A stretch of DNA of 52,111 nucleotides from Cryomorphaceae bacterium (GTDB taxonomy: Bacteria > Bacteroidota > Bacteroidia > Flavobacteriales > Schleiferiaceae): assembly GCA_020832345.1 (NCBI GenBank), contig JAFIEY010000232.1, positions 1-52,111 of the forward strand, in the 5' to 3' direction. Shown in pieces: positions 43,793 to 51,975 of this stretch. The notes below the pieces were generated by a model that worked only from the letters and a program-made list of their open reading frames with translations, was not told the DNA's origin and searched no databases. Within the stretch, counting starts at the first letter, position 1; each line of letters starts with the position of its first letter. The position numbers were made by a program, and so were the translations under genes.

Positions 43793-44350
43793 ATGAGTGA
43801 AAATTTATATAATCGGAAGTTGCGTACAGACGAAATGAATCGTTTGAGCACGACCGACTTCAAACAGGCCACGAAGATAAAGCTTCATTTGGTGTTAGAC
43901 AATCTTCGAAGCATGCATAATGTCGGTTCTATTTTCCGAACAGCCGATGCCTTTCGCATTCAGCACATTTACCTTTGTGGAAAAACGCCAACGCCACCAA
44001 ATAAAGCCATCCACAAAACCGCATTGGGGGCTACAGAATCAGTAGATTGGAGTCATTTCAAAAATACATACGAGACAGTGGAAAAACTCAAAGGTAATGG
44101 TGTGCGGGTTTTTTGTTTAGAACAAACCGAAAACAGCCTATCGCTGGAAAATATCGAAACCATAATCCATCAAAATGATGAAATAGCCCTTGTGTTGGGC
44201 AACGAAGTTTCGGGCGTCGCGCAATCGGTCATCAACCTGTGTGAATCTGCCCTCGAAATTCCGCAATACGGCACAAAACACTCACTCAATGTTGGCGTAA
44301 GTACCGGCATTGCAGTTTGGGCAATATTTTCCGTATTGAATATGAAATAG
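43793..44350 (+). CDS. SpoU/TrmH-family RNA 2'-O-methyltransferase
   Basis: A 185-residue SPOUT enzyme that methylates a ribose in tRNA or rRNA. Motif 1 is SMHNVGSIFRTADAF, with the conserved asparagine and arginine. Motif 2 is ALVLGNEVSGV, and motif 3 is IPQYGTKHSLNVGVSTGIAVW, completing the trefoil-knot SAM site. I chose the ATG at 43793; a TTG at 43769 is in frame but would overlap the mutS start. The exact target is not predictable. The stop codon TAG is part of the TAGA duplication of element copy H. Confidence 0.92.
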   Translation: MSENLYNRKLRTDEMNRLSTTDFKQATKIKLHLVLDNLRSMHNVGSIFRTADAFRIQHIYLCGKTPTPPNKAIHKTALGATESVDWSHFKNTYETVEKLKGNGVRVFCLEQTENSLSLENIETIIHQNDEIALVLGNEVSGVAQSVINLCESALEIPQYGTKHSLNVGVSTGIAVWAIFSVLNMK

Positions 44351-44351
44351 A

Positions 44352-44479
44352 TGAGTCCTCTCTAAAAAGGATGATTTCAATCAAAATCGAGGGGATTTTT
44401 GAACCGGAGCAAGTGAGGATTCAAAAATCTACCGACAAGGAAGATTTTGGCAGAAAGGGACTTTTTAGAGCAGACTCTA
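44352..44479 (-). mobile_element. TGAGTC palindromic element, copy H (128 bp)
   Basis: The ends are TGAGTCCTCTCTAAAAAG and CTTTTTAGAGCAGACTCTA (one added base at the end). A perfect TAGA duplication flanks it (44348-44351 and 44480-44483). On the minus strand it has the full arms and the short loop (CACTTGCTCCGG) and ends with the CCCCTCG post-loop segment. The left duplication includes the stop codon of the preceding gene. It lies in a convergent gap before dnaJ. Confidence 0.94.
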
Positions 44480-44491
44480 TAGATTCAAAAA

Positions 44492-45607
44492 TCAGCTAAA
44501 CATCTCCTTTACCTTCTCGAAGAAACTCTTATCGCTCTTTTTAGGATGTGGCTGGAAATTAGAATCCTCAACCCATTTTTCCAAAACCTTCTTTTGATCA
44601 GCGCTTAGGGTTTGTGGTGTCCAAACATTGATATGAACCAGCATATCTCCGGTTCCGTATCCTTCAATGCTTCTAATCCCCTTATTTCGGAGACGTAAAA
44701 TTTTCCCCGATTGCACACCGGGATCCAGTTTTATTCGCATTTTACCGTTAAAATGTGGAATCTCCACATGACCACCTAATGCTGCTTGGGGAAATGAAAT
44801 ATACAAATCGTAATGGATATTGTTACCCTCGCGCTTAAGGAGCTCGTGTTCAACTTCCTCCACCAAAATAATCAAATCTCCATTTACACCGTTCATGGGT
44901 GCTTCATTGCCTTTGCCGGACATCTTGAGTTGCATGCCATCAACTGCACCAGAAGGAATCTGGATACTAATGGTTTCCTCAACTTTAATGGTTCCGTCGG
45001 GACCGGCTTCTTTGGGTTTTTTATCGACCATTTGTCCCACCCCCTGACAGGAAGGACAGGCTGAAGCTGTGCGCATTTGCCCGAGGATGGTGTTGGCTAC
45101 TCGGGTCACTTGTCCGCTGCCGTTACAGGTAGTGCAAGTTTTATACGTTACACCGGGCGCAACTTTGGAACGACGGATTTTAATTTTTTTCTCAACGCCC
45201 CCGGCAATTTCTTCCAGGGTAAGTTTGACTTTTACCCTCAGGTTTGAGCCTTTAAACCGCGGTTGGCGTCTTTGTCCACCGCCTCCGAATCCACCGCCAA
45301 AAGCACCACCGAAGATATCGCCAAACTGGCTAAAAATATCTTCCATATTCATTCCACCCTGACCGCCAAATCCGCCCTGACCACCTACGCCTGCATGGCC
45401 AAACTGATCATAACGTTGGCGTTTTTCAGGATTACTCAACACTTCATAAGCTTCTGCCGCCAGTTTAAAATTCTCTTCCGCCTCTTTGTTATCGGGGTTT
45501 TTATCGGGGTGATATTTCACCGCCATTTTCCGATATGCCTTTTTAATTTCGTCTGCACTGGCGCCTTTACTTATGCCCAATACCTCGTAATAATCTTGCT
45601 TTGCCAT
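44492..45607 (-). CDS. dnaJ: Chaperone DnaJ
   Basis: A 371-residue Hsp40 that delivers substrates to DnaK. The J domain at 1-70 has HPD in [11 protein letters not shown] glycine/phenylalanine-rich region follows (about 75-115). The zinc region has only two CxxCxGxG-type motifs, CTTCNGSG and CPSCQGVG, instead of four; the missing ones correspond to zinc site I. I recall the same reduced form in other Flavobacteriia. The C-terminal substrate-binding domains are present ([17 protein letters not shown]). grpE lies directly upstream, seven bases away. Confidence 0.95.
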   Translation of the reverse strand: MAKQDYYEVLGISKGASADEIKKAYRKMAVKYHPDKNPDNKEAEENFKLAAEAYEVLSNPEKRQRYDQFGHAGVGGQGGFGGQGGMNMEDIFSQFGDIFGGAFGGGFGGGGQRRQPRFKGSNLRVKVKLTLEEIAGGVEKKIKIRRSKVAPGVTYKTCTTCNGSGQVTRVANTILGQMRTASACPSCQGVGQMVDKKPKEAGPDGTIKVEETISIQIPSGAVDGMQLKMSGKGNEAPMNGVNGDLIILVEEVEHELLKREGNNIHYDLYISFPQAALGGHVEIPHFNGKMRIKLDPGVQSGKILRLRNKGIRSIEGYGTGDMLVHINVWTPQTLSADQKKVLEKWVEDSNFQPHPKKSDKSFFEKVKEMFS

Positions 45608-45614
45608 AATTTTT

Positions 45615-46184
45615 TTATTGTCCGACTACCACACGTGCATAGCGCACCACCTTATCACCAAGGGTGTAGCCGCGTTCAATTTGGTCAATTACTTTTCCTT
45701 TATCATCTTCGTTGGGCGCGGGCACTTTTGTGATGGCTTCCATGGAATCGATATCGAAGGGTTTACCCGTGCAATCCTCCATGGGTTTAAGACCTTTTTG
45801 CCGCATGGTTTCCGCCATTTTATTGTAAATCAGCTTAAATCCCTTGATTACCTCTTCGGTAGAATCTTCGGATTTTGTGTTTTTGAATGCGCGTTCAAAA
45901 TCGTCTAAAACCGGCAACAAGGCCGTCATCAACTCCTTATTGGCCGAGGTAAACAATTCTATCCGCTCTTTTGAAGTTCGGCGTTTGTAATTGTCGAATT
46001 CTGCGACCAGTCGCAAATATTTATCGTTGAGCTTGGAGATTTCTTCAGTTTGATCCGTAATTGAACCTGCTGATTCTTCCGTTTTTTCAACTTCTTCAAT
46101 TATCTCTTCCTGCATTTTTTCTGAGTTTGACGCAGTGGTTTGATCTTTTTCTTCTATGGTAGATTTTTCGTTTTCTGCCTGCAT
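45615..46184 (-). CDS. grpE: Nucleotide exchange factor GrpE
   Basis: A 189-residue protein that drives nucleotide exchange on DnaK. The first 50 residues are acidic and likely coiled ([15 protein letters not shown]). The coiled-coil part has [19 protein letters not shown], and the beta domain has [17 protein letters not shown], the conserved end. The length is normal. It is transcribed with dnaJ from the TAnnTTTG box at 46210-46217. Confidence 0.95.
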   Translation of the reverse strand: MQAENEKSTIEEKDQTTASNSEKMQEEIIEEVEKTEESAGSITDQTEEISKLNDKYLRLVAEFDNYKRRTSKERIELFTSANKELMTALLPVLDDFERAFKNTKSEDSTEEVIKGFKLIYNKMAETMRQKGLKPMEDCTGKPFDIDSMEAITKVPAPNEDDKGKVIDQIERGYTLGDKVVRYARVVVGQ

Positions 46185-46209
46185 TTTTGCTGTGTTTTTA
46201 CTATCGGCG

Positions 46210-46217
46210 CAAAAATA
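46210..46217 (-). promoter_or_regulatory. Bacteroidota -7 promoter box (TATTTTTG) of grpE-dnaJ
   Basis: TATTTTTG on the minus strand lies 25 bases upstream of the grpE start at 46184. I see no CIRCE heat-shock inverted repeat in the gap. Confidence 0.6.
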
Positions 46218-46308
46218 GCAATTATGTTGCCACGAGGTGCATTATGCCACAATGACACAGAAATGGAAATTCTTGCACGAATGCTTTTTTTATGCAAGCA
46301 CATTGACG

Positions 46309-46316
46309 TAATTTTG
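46309..46316 (+). promoter_or_regulatory. Bacteroidota -7 promoter box (TAATTTTG) of the plus-strand unit
   Basis: TAATTTTG fits TAnnTTTG and lies 23 bases before the start at 46340. No clear -33 TTG was found. Confidence 0.5.
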
Positions 46317-46339
46317 ACAGCTAAAAAACTACCCCGATT

Positions 46340-46567
46340 ATGTTGCCAAAATTTTTACTTGCCGACAACTCCGAACTGCCAGAAGCTGTCTATATCGTAC
46401 ATACAGAGTACCCGCGCTTTGTGCTTAATTTAGAAAATGACGAAGTAACTTGGTTTGATGCCCTCGACCCCGAGGATGGCAAAGAAGTGTTGGAAGAAGA
46501 AGTACAAGCCTTAATTGAACAAGCGGAAGCTTTTTACCAAAAGGAAATAGACCACTATATACCATGA
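46340..46567 (+). CDS. Small conserved protein, possibly coupled to the LolD-type ATPase
   Basis: A 75-residue acidic protein, [19 protein letters not shown] onward, with many E and D and a C-terminal helix ([19 protein letters not shown]). I do not recognise a domain; short proteins of this kind are frequent in Bacteroidota and are usually annotated as hypothetical. It starts the plus-strand unit after the grpE divergence and overlaps the ATPase gene by four bases, so it is probably expressed. The function is unknown. Confidence 0.75.
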   Translation: MLPKFLLADNSELPEAVYIVHTEYPRFVLNLENDEVTWFDALDPEDGKEVLEEEVQALIEQAEAFYQKEIDHYIP

Positions 46568-47277
46568 ACGTCATTGCCCTTTCCGGAATAAAAAAGACCT
46601 TCTACCTTGGTGCTCAAGTTGTAAATGCCCTAAACGGTGTTGACTTACAAATAAATAAAAACGAATACGTTGCCCTTATGGGGCCATCGGGAAGTGGCAA
46701 ATCCACACTGATGAATATTATTGGGTGTTTGGATGTTGCGAGTAATGGAACCTATGTGCTCAATGGAAAAGATGTCAGCAGAATGGAGGAAAATGAACTT
46801 GCCGACATCCGAAATACAGAAATAGGTTTTGTATTTCAGACTTTTAATTTGCTTCCGAGAACCACTGCCTTAAGCAACGTTGCACTGCCACTTGTATATG
46901 CCGGAATCGCCAAATTGGATCGGATAGCTCGGGCGACCAAAGCGTTGGAAATGGTCGGACTCGGCGACCGCATGGATCACCAGCCCAACCAACTTTCGGG
47001 TGGGCAACGACAACGCGTGGCTGTTGCAAGGGCGTTGATCAACAATCCATCCATTATTTTAGCCGATGAACCCACCGGAAATCTGGACACAAAAACTTCG
47101 GAGGAAATCATGCGGTTGTTTGCTGAAATTCACGAAAAAGGGAATACCGTAATTCTGGTGACGCACGAAGAAGACATCGCCAAATACGCCCATCGGATAG
47201 TGCGGTTGCGCGATGGTGTGGTTGAAAGTGATATAAAAAATCCTGACATATTGACCTTTGAAAAGTCCGTAAAATGA
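46564..47277 (+). CDS. ABC transporter ATP-binding protein, LolD/MacB type
   Basis: A 237-residue ATPase. Walker [10 protein letters not shown] lies at about 40-48, the signature [15 protein letters not shown] at about 139-153, and Walker [13 protein letters not shown] at about 159-170. The [20 protein letters not shown] segment is typical of the MacB/LolD group, which extracts lipoproteins or exports peptides. No permease gene (LolC/E or MacB) is next to it, so the partner is encoded elsewhere. It overlaps its neighbours by four bases on each side. Confidence 0.92.
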   Translation: MNVIALSGIKKTFYLGAQVVNALNGVDLQINKNEYVALMGPSGSGKSTLMNIIGCLDVASNGTYVLNGKDVSRMEENELADIRNTEIGFVFQTFNLLPRTTALSNVALPLVYAGIAKLDRIARATKALEMVGLGDRMDHQPNQLSGGQRQRVAVARALINNPSIILADEPTGNLDTKTSEEIMRLFAEIHEKGNTVILVTHEEDIAKYAHRIVRLRDGVVESDIKNPDILTFEKSVK

Positions 47278-48269
47278 CGCGTCTCTCTCTAATAATACCA
47301 CTTTACAACCGACCAGATGAAATCCGCGAACTTTTGGAGAGTCTGGTTTCTCAAAAAGATTTGCTCCACGAAGTTATTGTGGTGGAAGACGGCTCCCGGA
47401 TTGATGCACGGGAAATTGTCATGTCATTTTCCAACAACCTAAATACCAAGTATTTTTACAAAGACAACTCCGGACCGGGGCAAAGTCGAAATTACGGTGC
47501 AGCACGTGCCACCGGGGATTATTTCATCTTTCTGGATTCCGATTGTGTTATTCCGGAAAAGTATTTGGCCACCGTTCATCAGGAGCTTTCGCAAAATTTT
47601 GTAGATGCGTTTGGCGGACCGGATCGGGCGCACAAAGATTTCACCCCTTTGCAAAAAGCCATTAATTATGCCATGACATCATTACTGACAACGGGTGGCA
47701 TCCGAGGAAAGAAAAAATCACTTGATGATTTTTACCCGAGGAGTTTTAATATGGGCTACACAAGCGAAGTATATGAAATTACCGGAGGTTTTGGTAAAAT
47801 GCGATTTGGAGAAGATATAGACATGAGCATTCGAATTTTAAAAAATGGTTTTAAAACCCGGCTCTTTCCCGAAGCTTATGTTTTTCACAAACGACGTTCA
47901 AATTTTCGTCAATTCTACAAGCAGGTTTACAATAGTGGTATGGCGCGAATTCACCTATATCTTTTGCATCCCGGTTCGCTTAAGCTGGTTCACCTTTTAC
48001 CATCTGTTTTTACTACAGGTTTGATATTTTGTTTATTGGCAGCAATAATCCATCATCCGTTTTGGATTTTACCACCGGCTTTTTATGCCTTTGCCCTTTT
48101 TATTCATTCCCTTTTAGAAAACAAAAACCTCGTCGTTGCATTCCTTTCCATACCTGCATCTTTCATACAATTATTGGGGTATGGTCTTGGTTTTATAGAT
48201 GCGGTTTGGAATCGTTTAATACGGAAAAAGGAAAGACCGGGCGCATTTATGGAGAATTTTTACGAATAG
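47274..48269 (+). CDS. Family 2 glycosyltransferase
   Basis: A 331-residue GT-A fold transferase. The nucleotide-sugar binding start is [21 protein letters not shown], followed by the DXD-like [12 protein letters not shown]. The later [18 protein letters not shown] contains the acceptor-side ED motif. The C-terminal part has two hydrophobic segments ([20 protein letters not shown] and [15 protein letters not shown]), so the enzyme is membrane-attached. It probably adds sugars to an envelope polymer; the acceptor is unknown. It overlaps the ATPase gene by four bases. Confidence 0.9.
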   Translation: MTRLSLIIPLYNRPDEIRELLESLVSQKDLLHEVIVVEDGSRIDAREIVMSFSNNLNTKYFYKDNSGPGQSRNYGAARATGDYFIFLDSDCVIPEKYLATVHQELSQNFVDAFGGPDRAHKDFTPLQKAINYAMTSLLTTGGIRGKKKSLDDFYPRSFNMGYTSEVYEITGGFGKMRFGEDIDMSIRILKNGFKTRLFPEAYVFHKRRSNFRQFYKQVYNSGMARIHLYLLHPGSLKLVHLLPSVFTTGLIFCLLAAIIHHPFWILPPAFYAFALFIHSLLENKNLVVAFLSIPASFIQLLGYGLGFIDAVWNRLIRKKERPGAFMENFYE

Positions 48270-48336
48270 AAAAAACACCCACACATTTCCTTTAAATCAA
48301 TTTTCAAACAAACTATACTACCCAATCTTTGTTCCT

Positions 48337-48344
48337 TATTTTTG
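48337..48344 (+). promoter_or_regulatory. Bacteroidota -7 promoter box (TATTTTTG) of the E1 gene
   Basis: TATTTTTG fits TAnnTTTG and lies 31 bases before the start at 48376. The intergenic gap (48270-48375) holds nothing else recognised. Confidence 0.55.
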
Positions 48345-48375
48345 CGCACGTTTGATAAGATAGTTAAATAATATC

Positions 48376-50745
48376 ATGGGAAAAGAAGCAACTAAGCCGC
48401 AAGACGAAATATCCTTTGTAGAGTTTTCATCCGAAGTTTTGAATGATTTCAGGCTGGCCGTAGAAAGCAGGGAGGCTAGTTTAATCGGCAGAAGGGAAGT
48501 TTTAACGGGAAAAGCCAAGTTTGGCATTTTTGGAGATGGGAAAGAAGTAGCTCAAATTGCATGGGCCAAAGCCTTCCGAAATGGCGATTTTCGCTCTGGA
48601 TACTACCGCGACCAAACCTTTATGATGGCCATTGGGCAATTGACCACACAGGAATTTTTTGCCAGCTTGTACGCCAATACCGATTTGAGTAAAGAACCCG
48701 CTTCCGGTGGACGACAAATGAATGGTCATTTTGCTACCCGGAGTTTAGACGAAAACGGGAACTGGAAAGACCTAACAATACAAAAAAACTCATCGGCAGA
48801 CATTTCTCCAACTGCGGGACAAATGCCACGACTTCTTGGACTTGCACAGGCCAGTCGATACTTCAAAACCCATTCGGACAAAAGCATTCAAGCGAATTTT
48901 TCCCACGACGGAAATGAAGTTGCGTGGGGCACCATTGGCAACGCCTCGACCTCTGAAGGGTTGTTCTTCGAAACCATCAATGCTGCAGGTGTATTACAAG
49001 TTCCAATGGTAATTTCAATTTGGGACGACAATTACGGAATTTCGGTTCACGCAAAATACCAAACCACCAAAGAAAATATTTCGGAAATCCTCGCAGGTTT
49101 TCAGCGCGATGACAAATCGGGTTACGAAATTATCCGTGTAAAAGGTTGGGATTATCCTGCTTTAGTAGAAGCGTATCAAAAGGCCGGAAAAATTGCGAGA
49201 GAAGAGCATGTCCCGGTTATGGTTCACGTTATGGAAATGACCCAACCACAAGGCCACTCCACCTCCGGCTCCCATGAACGGTATAAAAGTCCCGAAAGAC
49301 TACAATGGGAAAAGGATTTTGATTGCATTCAAAAAATGAAAGAGTGGATGATTGCATCTGCTATTGCAACGGAGGAGGAAATTGAAAGCATTGAAAAAGA
49401 AGCGAAAAAAGCCGCACGTCAAGGAAAAGCTGCGGCCTGGAGCGATTATATAGAACCCATTAAAGCAGAATGCGCAGAAGCCATTCAACTTCTTCAAGAT
49501 ATGGCAGGTGATTCGGATGTTGTGGCTGGAATGATTGCCCAACTCAAAAGCCTTTCAGAGCCCTTGCGCAGAGATTACACAACAGCTTTGAGAAAGGCCA
49601 TCCGACTGGCCGGAACAGAAGCGAATGCGGAAGCTGCCAAAAATTGGCTTCGTGAAAAAAACCAACTTCGATACGATGATTACAGCAGTCAATTATACGC
49701 TGAAAACGATCGTGCCGCCGTTCGGATTTCGGAAGTTCTCCCCACCTATGATGATGATGCAGATATAGTGGATGCACGTATTGTATTGCGTGACAATTTC
49801 GACCGTATATTGGCAGAGGATAGCCGAGTTTTGATTTTCGGAGAAGACAGCGGGAAAATTGGTGACGTAAACCAAGGTTTGGAAGGATTACAGGAAAAAC
49901 ACGGAGAGCATCGTGTTCAGGACACAGGAATTCGCGAAGCAACCATCTTGGGTCAAGGAATTGGTTTGGCCATGCGGGGTTTGCGCCCCATTGCCGAAAT
50001 TCAGTACCTCGATTATCTGCTTTATGCACAACAAATAATCAGTGATGATTTGGCAACCGTTCGGTATCGCTCTCGGGGCGGACAAATGGCTCCGGCCATA
50101 ATTCGTACTCGCGGACACCGACTGGAAGGTATCTGGCACAGCGGCAGTCCGCTTGGCACCATACTCAATGCCATGCGCGGTGTATATGTATTAGTGCCCC
50201 GCAACATGACCAAAGCCGCAGGTTTTTACAACACCATGCTGGAAAGTGATGACCCCGCGCTCATCATCGAGTGTTTAAATGGTTATCGTTTAAAAGAAAA
50301 ATTGCCCAATAACTTAAGCGAGATTCGCACCCCCTTGGGCATTCCAGAAATCATTCACGAAGGAAGTGATCTTACCATTGTTACCTATGGATCAAATTGC
50401 CGAATAGCCCTGGAAGCTGTGGAAGAATTAGAAAAACACGGCGTTTCACTTGAAATAATTGATGTGCAAACCCTTTTACCATTTGATATTAATCATTTTA
50501 TTGTCGAAAGCATCAAAAAGACCAATCGTGTAATTTTCTTTGACGAGGATGTTCCGGGTGGGGCAAGTGCCTTTATGATGCAACACGTGCTCGAGGGTCA
50601 AAACGGCTACCGGTATTTGGATGTCGCACCTAAAACACTTTGTGCCAAAGCACATCGTCCGGCCTACGGAACAGATGGTGACTACTTTAGCAAACCCAGC
50701 GCGGACGACCTGATTGAAATGGCCCTGGAAATGGTAAAAGAATAG
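48376..50745 (+). CDS. 2-oxoacid dehydrogenase E1, fused alpha and beta subunits
   Basis: A 789-residue thiamine-diphosphate enzyme in which the alpha subunit (about 1-400) and beta subunit (about 450-789) are one chain. The alpha part has FRSGYYRDQTFMMAIGQ, then the diphosphate-binding region HDGNEVAWGTIGNASTSEG and IWDDNYGISVHAKYQ. The beta part has VLIFGEDSGKIGDVNQGLEG, then GIGLAMRGLRPIAEIQYLDY and the end VPGGASAFMMQHVLE. This fused form is common in Bacteroidota and is usually annotated as branched-chain 2-oxoacid (2-oxoisovalerate) dehydrogenase E1, though substrate preference is not proven by sequence. E2 and E3 genes are not in the window. Confidence 0.92.
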   Translation: MGKEATKPQDEISFVEFSSEVLNDFRLAVESREASLIGRREVLTGKAKFGIFGDGKEVAQIAWAKAFRNGDFRSGYYRDQTFMMAIGQLTTQEFFASLYANTDLSKEPASGGRQMNGHFATRSLDENGNWKDLTIQKNSSADISPTAGQMPRLLGLAQASRYFKTHSDKSIQANFSHDGNEVAWGTIGNASTSEGLFFETINAAGVLQVPMVISIWDDNYGISVHAKYQTTKENISEILAGFQRDDKSGYEIIRVKGWDYPALVEAYQKAGKIAREEHVPVMVHVMEMTQPQGHSTSGSHERYKSPERLQWEKDFDCIQKMKEWMIASAIATEEEIESIEKEAKKAARQGKAAAWSDYIEPIKAECAEAIQLLQDMAGDSDVVAGMIAQLKSLSEPLRRDYTTALRKAIRLAGTEANAEAAKNWLREKNQLRYDDYSSQLYAENDRAAVRISEVLPTYDDDADIVDARIVLRDNFDRILAEDSRVLIFGEDSGKIGDVNQGLEGLQEKHGEHRVQDTGIREATILGQGIGLAMRGLRPIAEIQYLDYLLYAQQIISDDLATVRYRSRGGQMAPAIIRTRGHRLEGIWHSGSPLGTILNAMRGVYVLVPRNMTKAAGFYNTMLESDDPALIIECLNGYRLKEKLPNNLSEIRTPLGIPEIIHEGSDLTIVTYGSNCRIALEAVEELEKHGVSLEIIDVQTLLPFDINHFIVESIKKTNRVIFFDEDVPGGASAFMMQHVLEGQNGYRYLDVAPKTLCAKAHRPAYGTDGDYFSKPSADDLIEMALEMVKE

Positions 50746-50747
50746 TT

Positions 50748-51971
50748 TTGTCACAAGAACGACTACATCCCAATTTGGTAGCTGGCGTTTTGGAAGCGCT
50801 AGAAACCATTTTCGGGAAAACCATTTATGCCGATAAGGTAATCGAACGACTTTTGAAAACCAATAAAAAATGGGGCTCAAGGGATCGGGGATTTGTTGCA
50901 GAAAACACCTACGAGATGGTTCGTTGGTGGCGTCTTCTATGGGCAATTTACGGAGAAGAGCCGAGTTTAAAGCGAAAAGCCCTGTGGAACTTGTACGGTG
51001 TTTTTCGCCTATGGCAAGGAAAAACGCTTCCCGATTGGAACAAGTTTGATGAAATTCGCGATTTCCCAATAAAAGAAAGGTTAAACGCATTACCGAATGA
51101 CATAGGTTTGCGTCAATCTTATGCCCCATGGTTTAGTGAATTTGCCACGCAGCAACTGGGCGACAAATGGTCTAAAATCGCAGAGGACATGAACACCCCT
51201 GCTGATGTGTATTTGCGCGTAAACACACTCAAGGGTACTCGGGATGAGGCTCAGAAAATTTTGGCCAATGAAGGTGTACCTACCCATATTTTTTCGGAGA
51301 ACGAGGTGGGGCTTCGGCTAGAATCAAGGCTCAACACCTTTAGATTGGAAAGTTTCCACGCCGGATGGTACGAGGTTCAGGATGCAGGCTCACAACTAAT
51401 CGGTTCATTTTTGGAGGTGCAGCCCGGTATGCGCGTTATTGACGCCTGTGCAGGTGCAGGAGGAAAAACATTACACCTCGCAGCAAATATGGAAAATAAA
51501 GGCCAAATTATTGCGATGGATGTGGAAAACTGGAAGCTCAGTGAGCTGAAAAAACGCGCTCGAAGAAATAGAATTTCCAACATAGAAACACGACATATCG
51601 AAAGTGCCAAGGTCATAAAGCGGCTTCATGACTCTGCAGATCGGCTTTTACTGGATGCACCTTGCAGTGGCTCCGGCGTAATCCGTCGAAACCCCGACAG
51701 CAAATGGAAAATGCAACCCGACCAATTGGAAAGGGTTCAAATTACACAAGCCGAAATTCTCCGTAATTACAGTAAAATGGTGAAACCCGGTGGAAAAATG
51801 GTTTACGCCACGTGCAGCATTTTTCCTGCTGAAAATGAAAATCAGGTTGAGCGGTTTTTACAATCTGAAGAAGGTAAAGGCTTCAAACTAGAAGCTGAAC
51901 GCACCATTTACCCTGGGGATTACAATACCGACGGTTTTTATATGGCAAGAATGATTCGGGATACCGTTTAA
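50748..51971 (+). CDS. RsmB/NOP2-type rRNA cytosine-C5 methyltransferase
   Basis: A 407-residue SAM-dependent enzyme of the RsmB/NSUN family. The SAM-binding DACAGAGGKTLHLA begins at about 229. The two catalytic cysteines are in DAPCSGSGVIRRNPD and ATCSIFPAEN. An N-terminal NusB-like helical domain precedes the PUA-like RNA-binding part. The start is TTG at 50748, two bases after the preceding stop, because the downstream ATG codons would cut into the first helix. RsmB and RsmF are hard to separate by sequence. Element copy I begins four bases after its stop codon. Confidence 0.9.
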   Translation: MSQERLHPNLVAGVLEALETIFGKTIYADKVIERLLKTNKKWGSRDRGFVAENTYEMVRWWRLLWAIYGEEPSLKRKALWNLYGVFRLWQGKTLPDWNKFDEIRDFPIKERLNALPNDIGLRQSYAPWFSEFATQQLGDKWSKIAEDMNTPADVYLRVNTLKGTRDEAQKILANEGVPTHIFSENEVGLRLESRLNTFRLESFHAGWYEVQDAGSQLIGSFLEVQPGMRVIDACAGAGGKTLHLAANMENKGQIIAMDVENWKLSELKKRARRNRISNIETRHIESAKVIKRLHDSADRLLLDAPCSGSGVIRRNPDSKWKMQPDQLERVQITQAEILRNYSKMVKPGGKMVYATCSIFPAENENQVERFLQSEEGKGFKLEAERTIYPGDYNTDGFYMARMIRDTV

Positions 51972-51975
51972 ATCA

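Noticed and set aside
44317-44499. Plus-strand open frame running through element copy H
   Set aside because: It reads the element sequence and has no homology-like features; element copies differ in length so the frame would not be kept.
45263-45733. Plus-strand open frame opposite dnaJ and grpE
   Set aside because: dnaJ and grpE are unambiguous on the minus strand; the opposing frame has no domain.
46184-46340. CIRCE-type heat-shock operator before grpE
   Set aside because: No inverted repeat of the TTAGCACTC type was seen, only the -7 promoter boxes.
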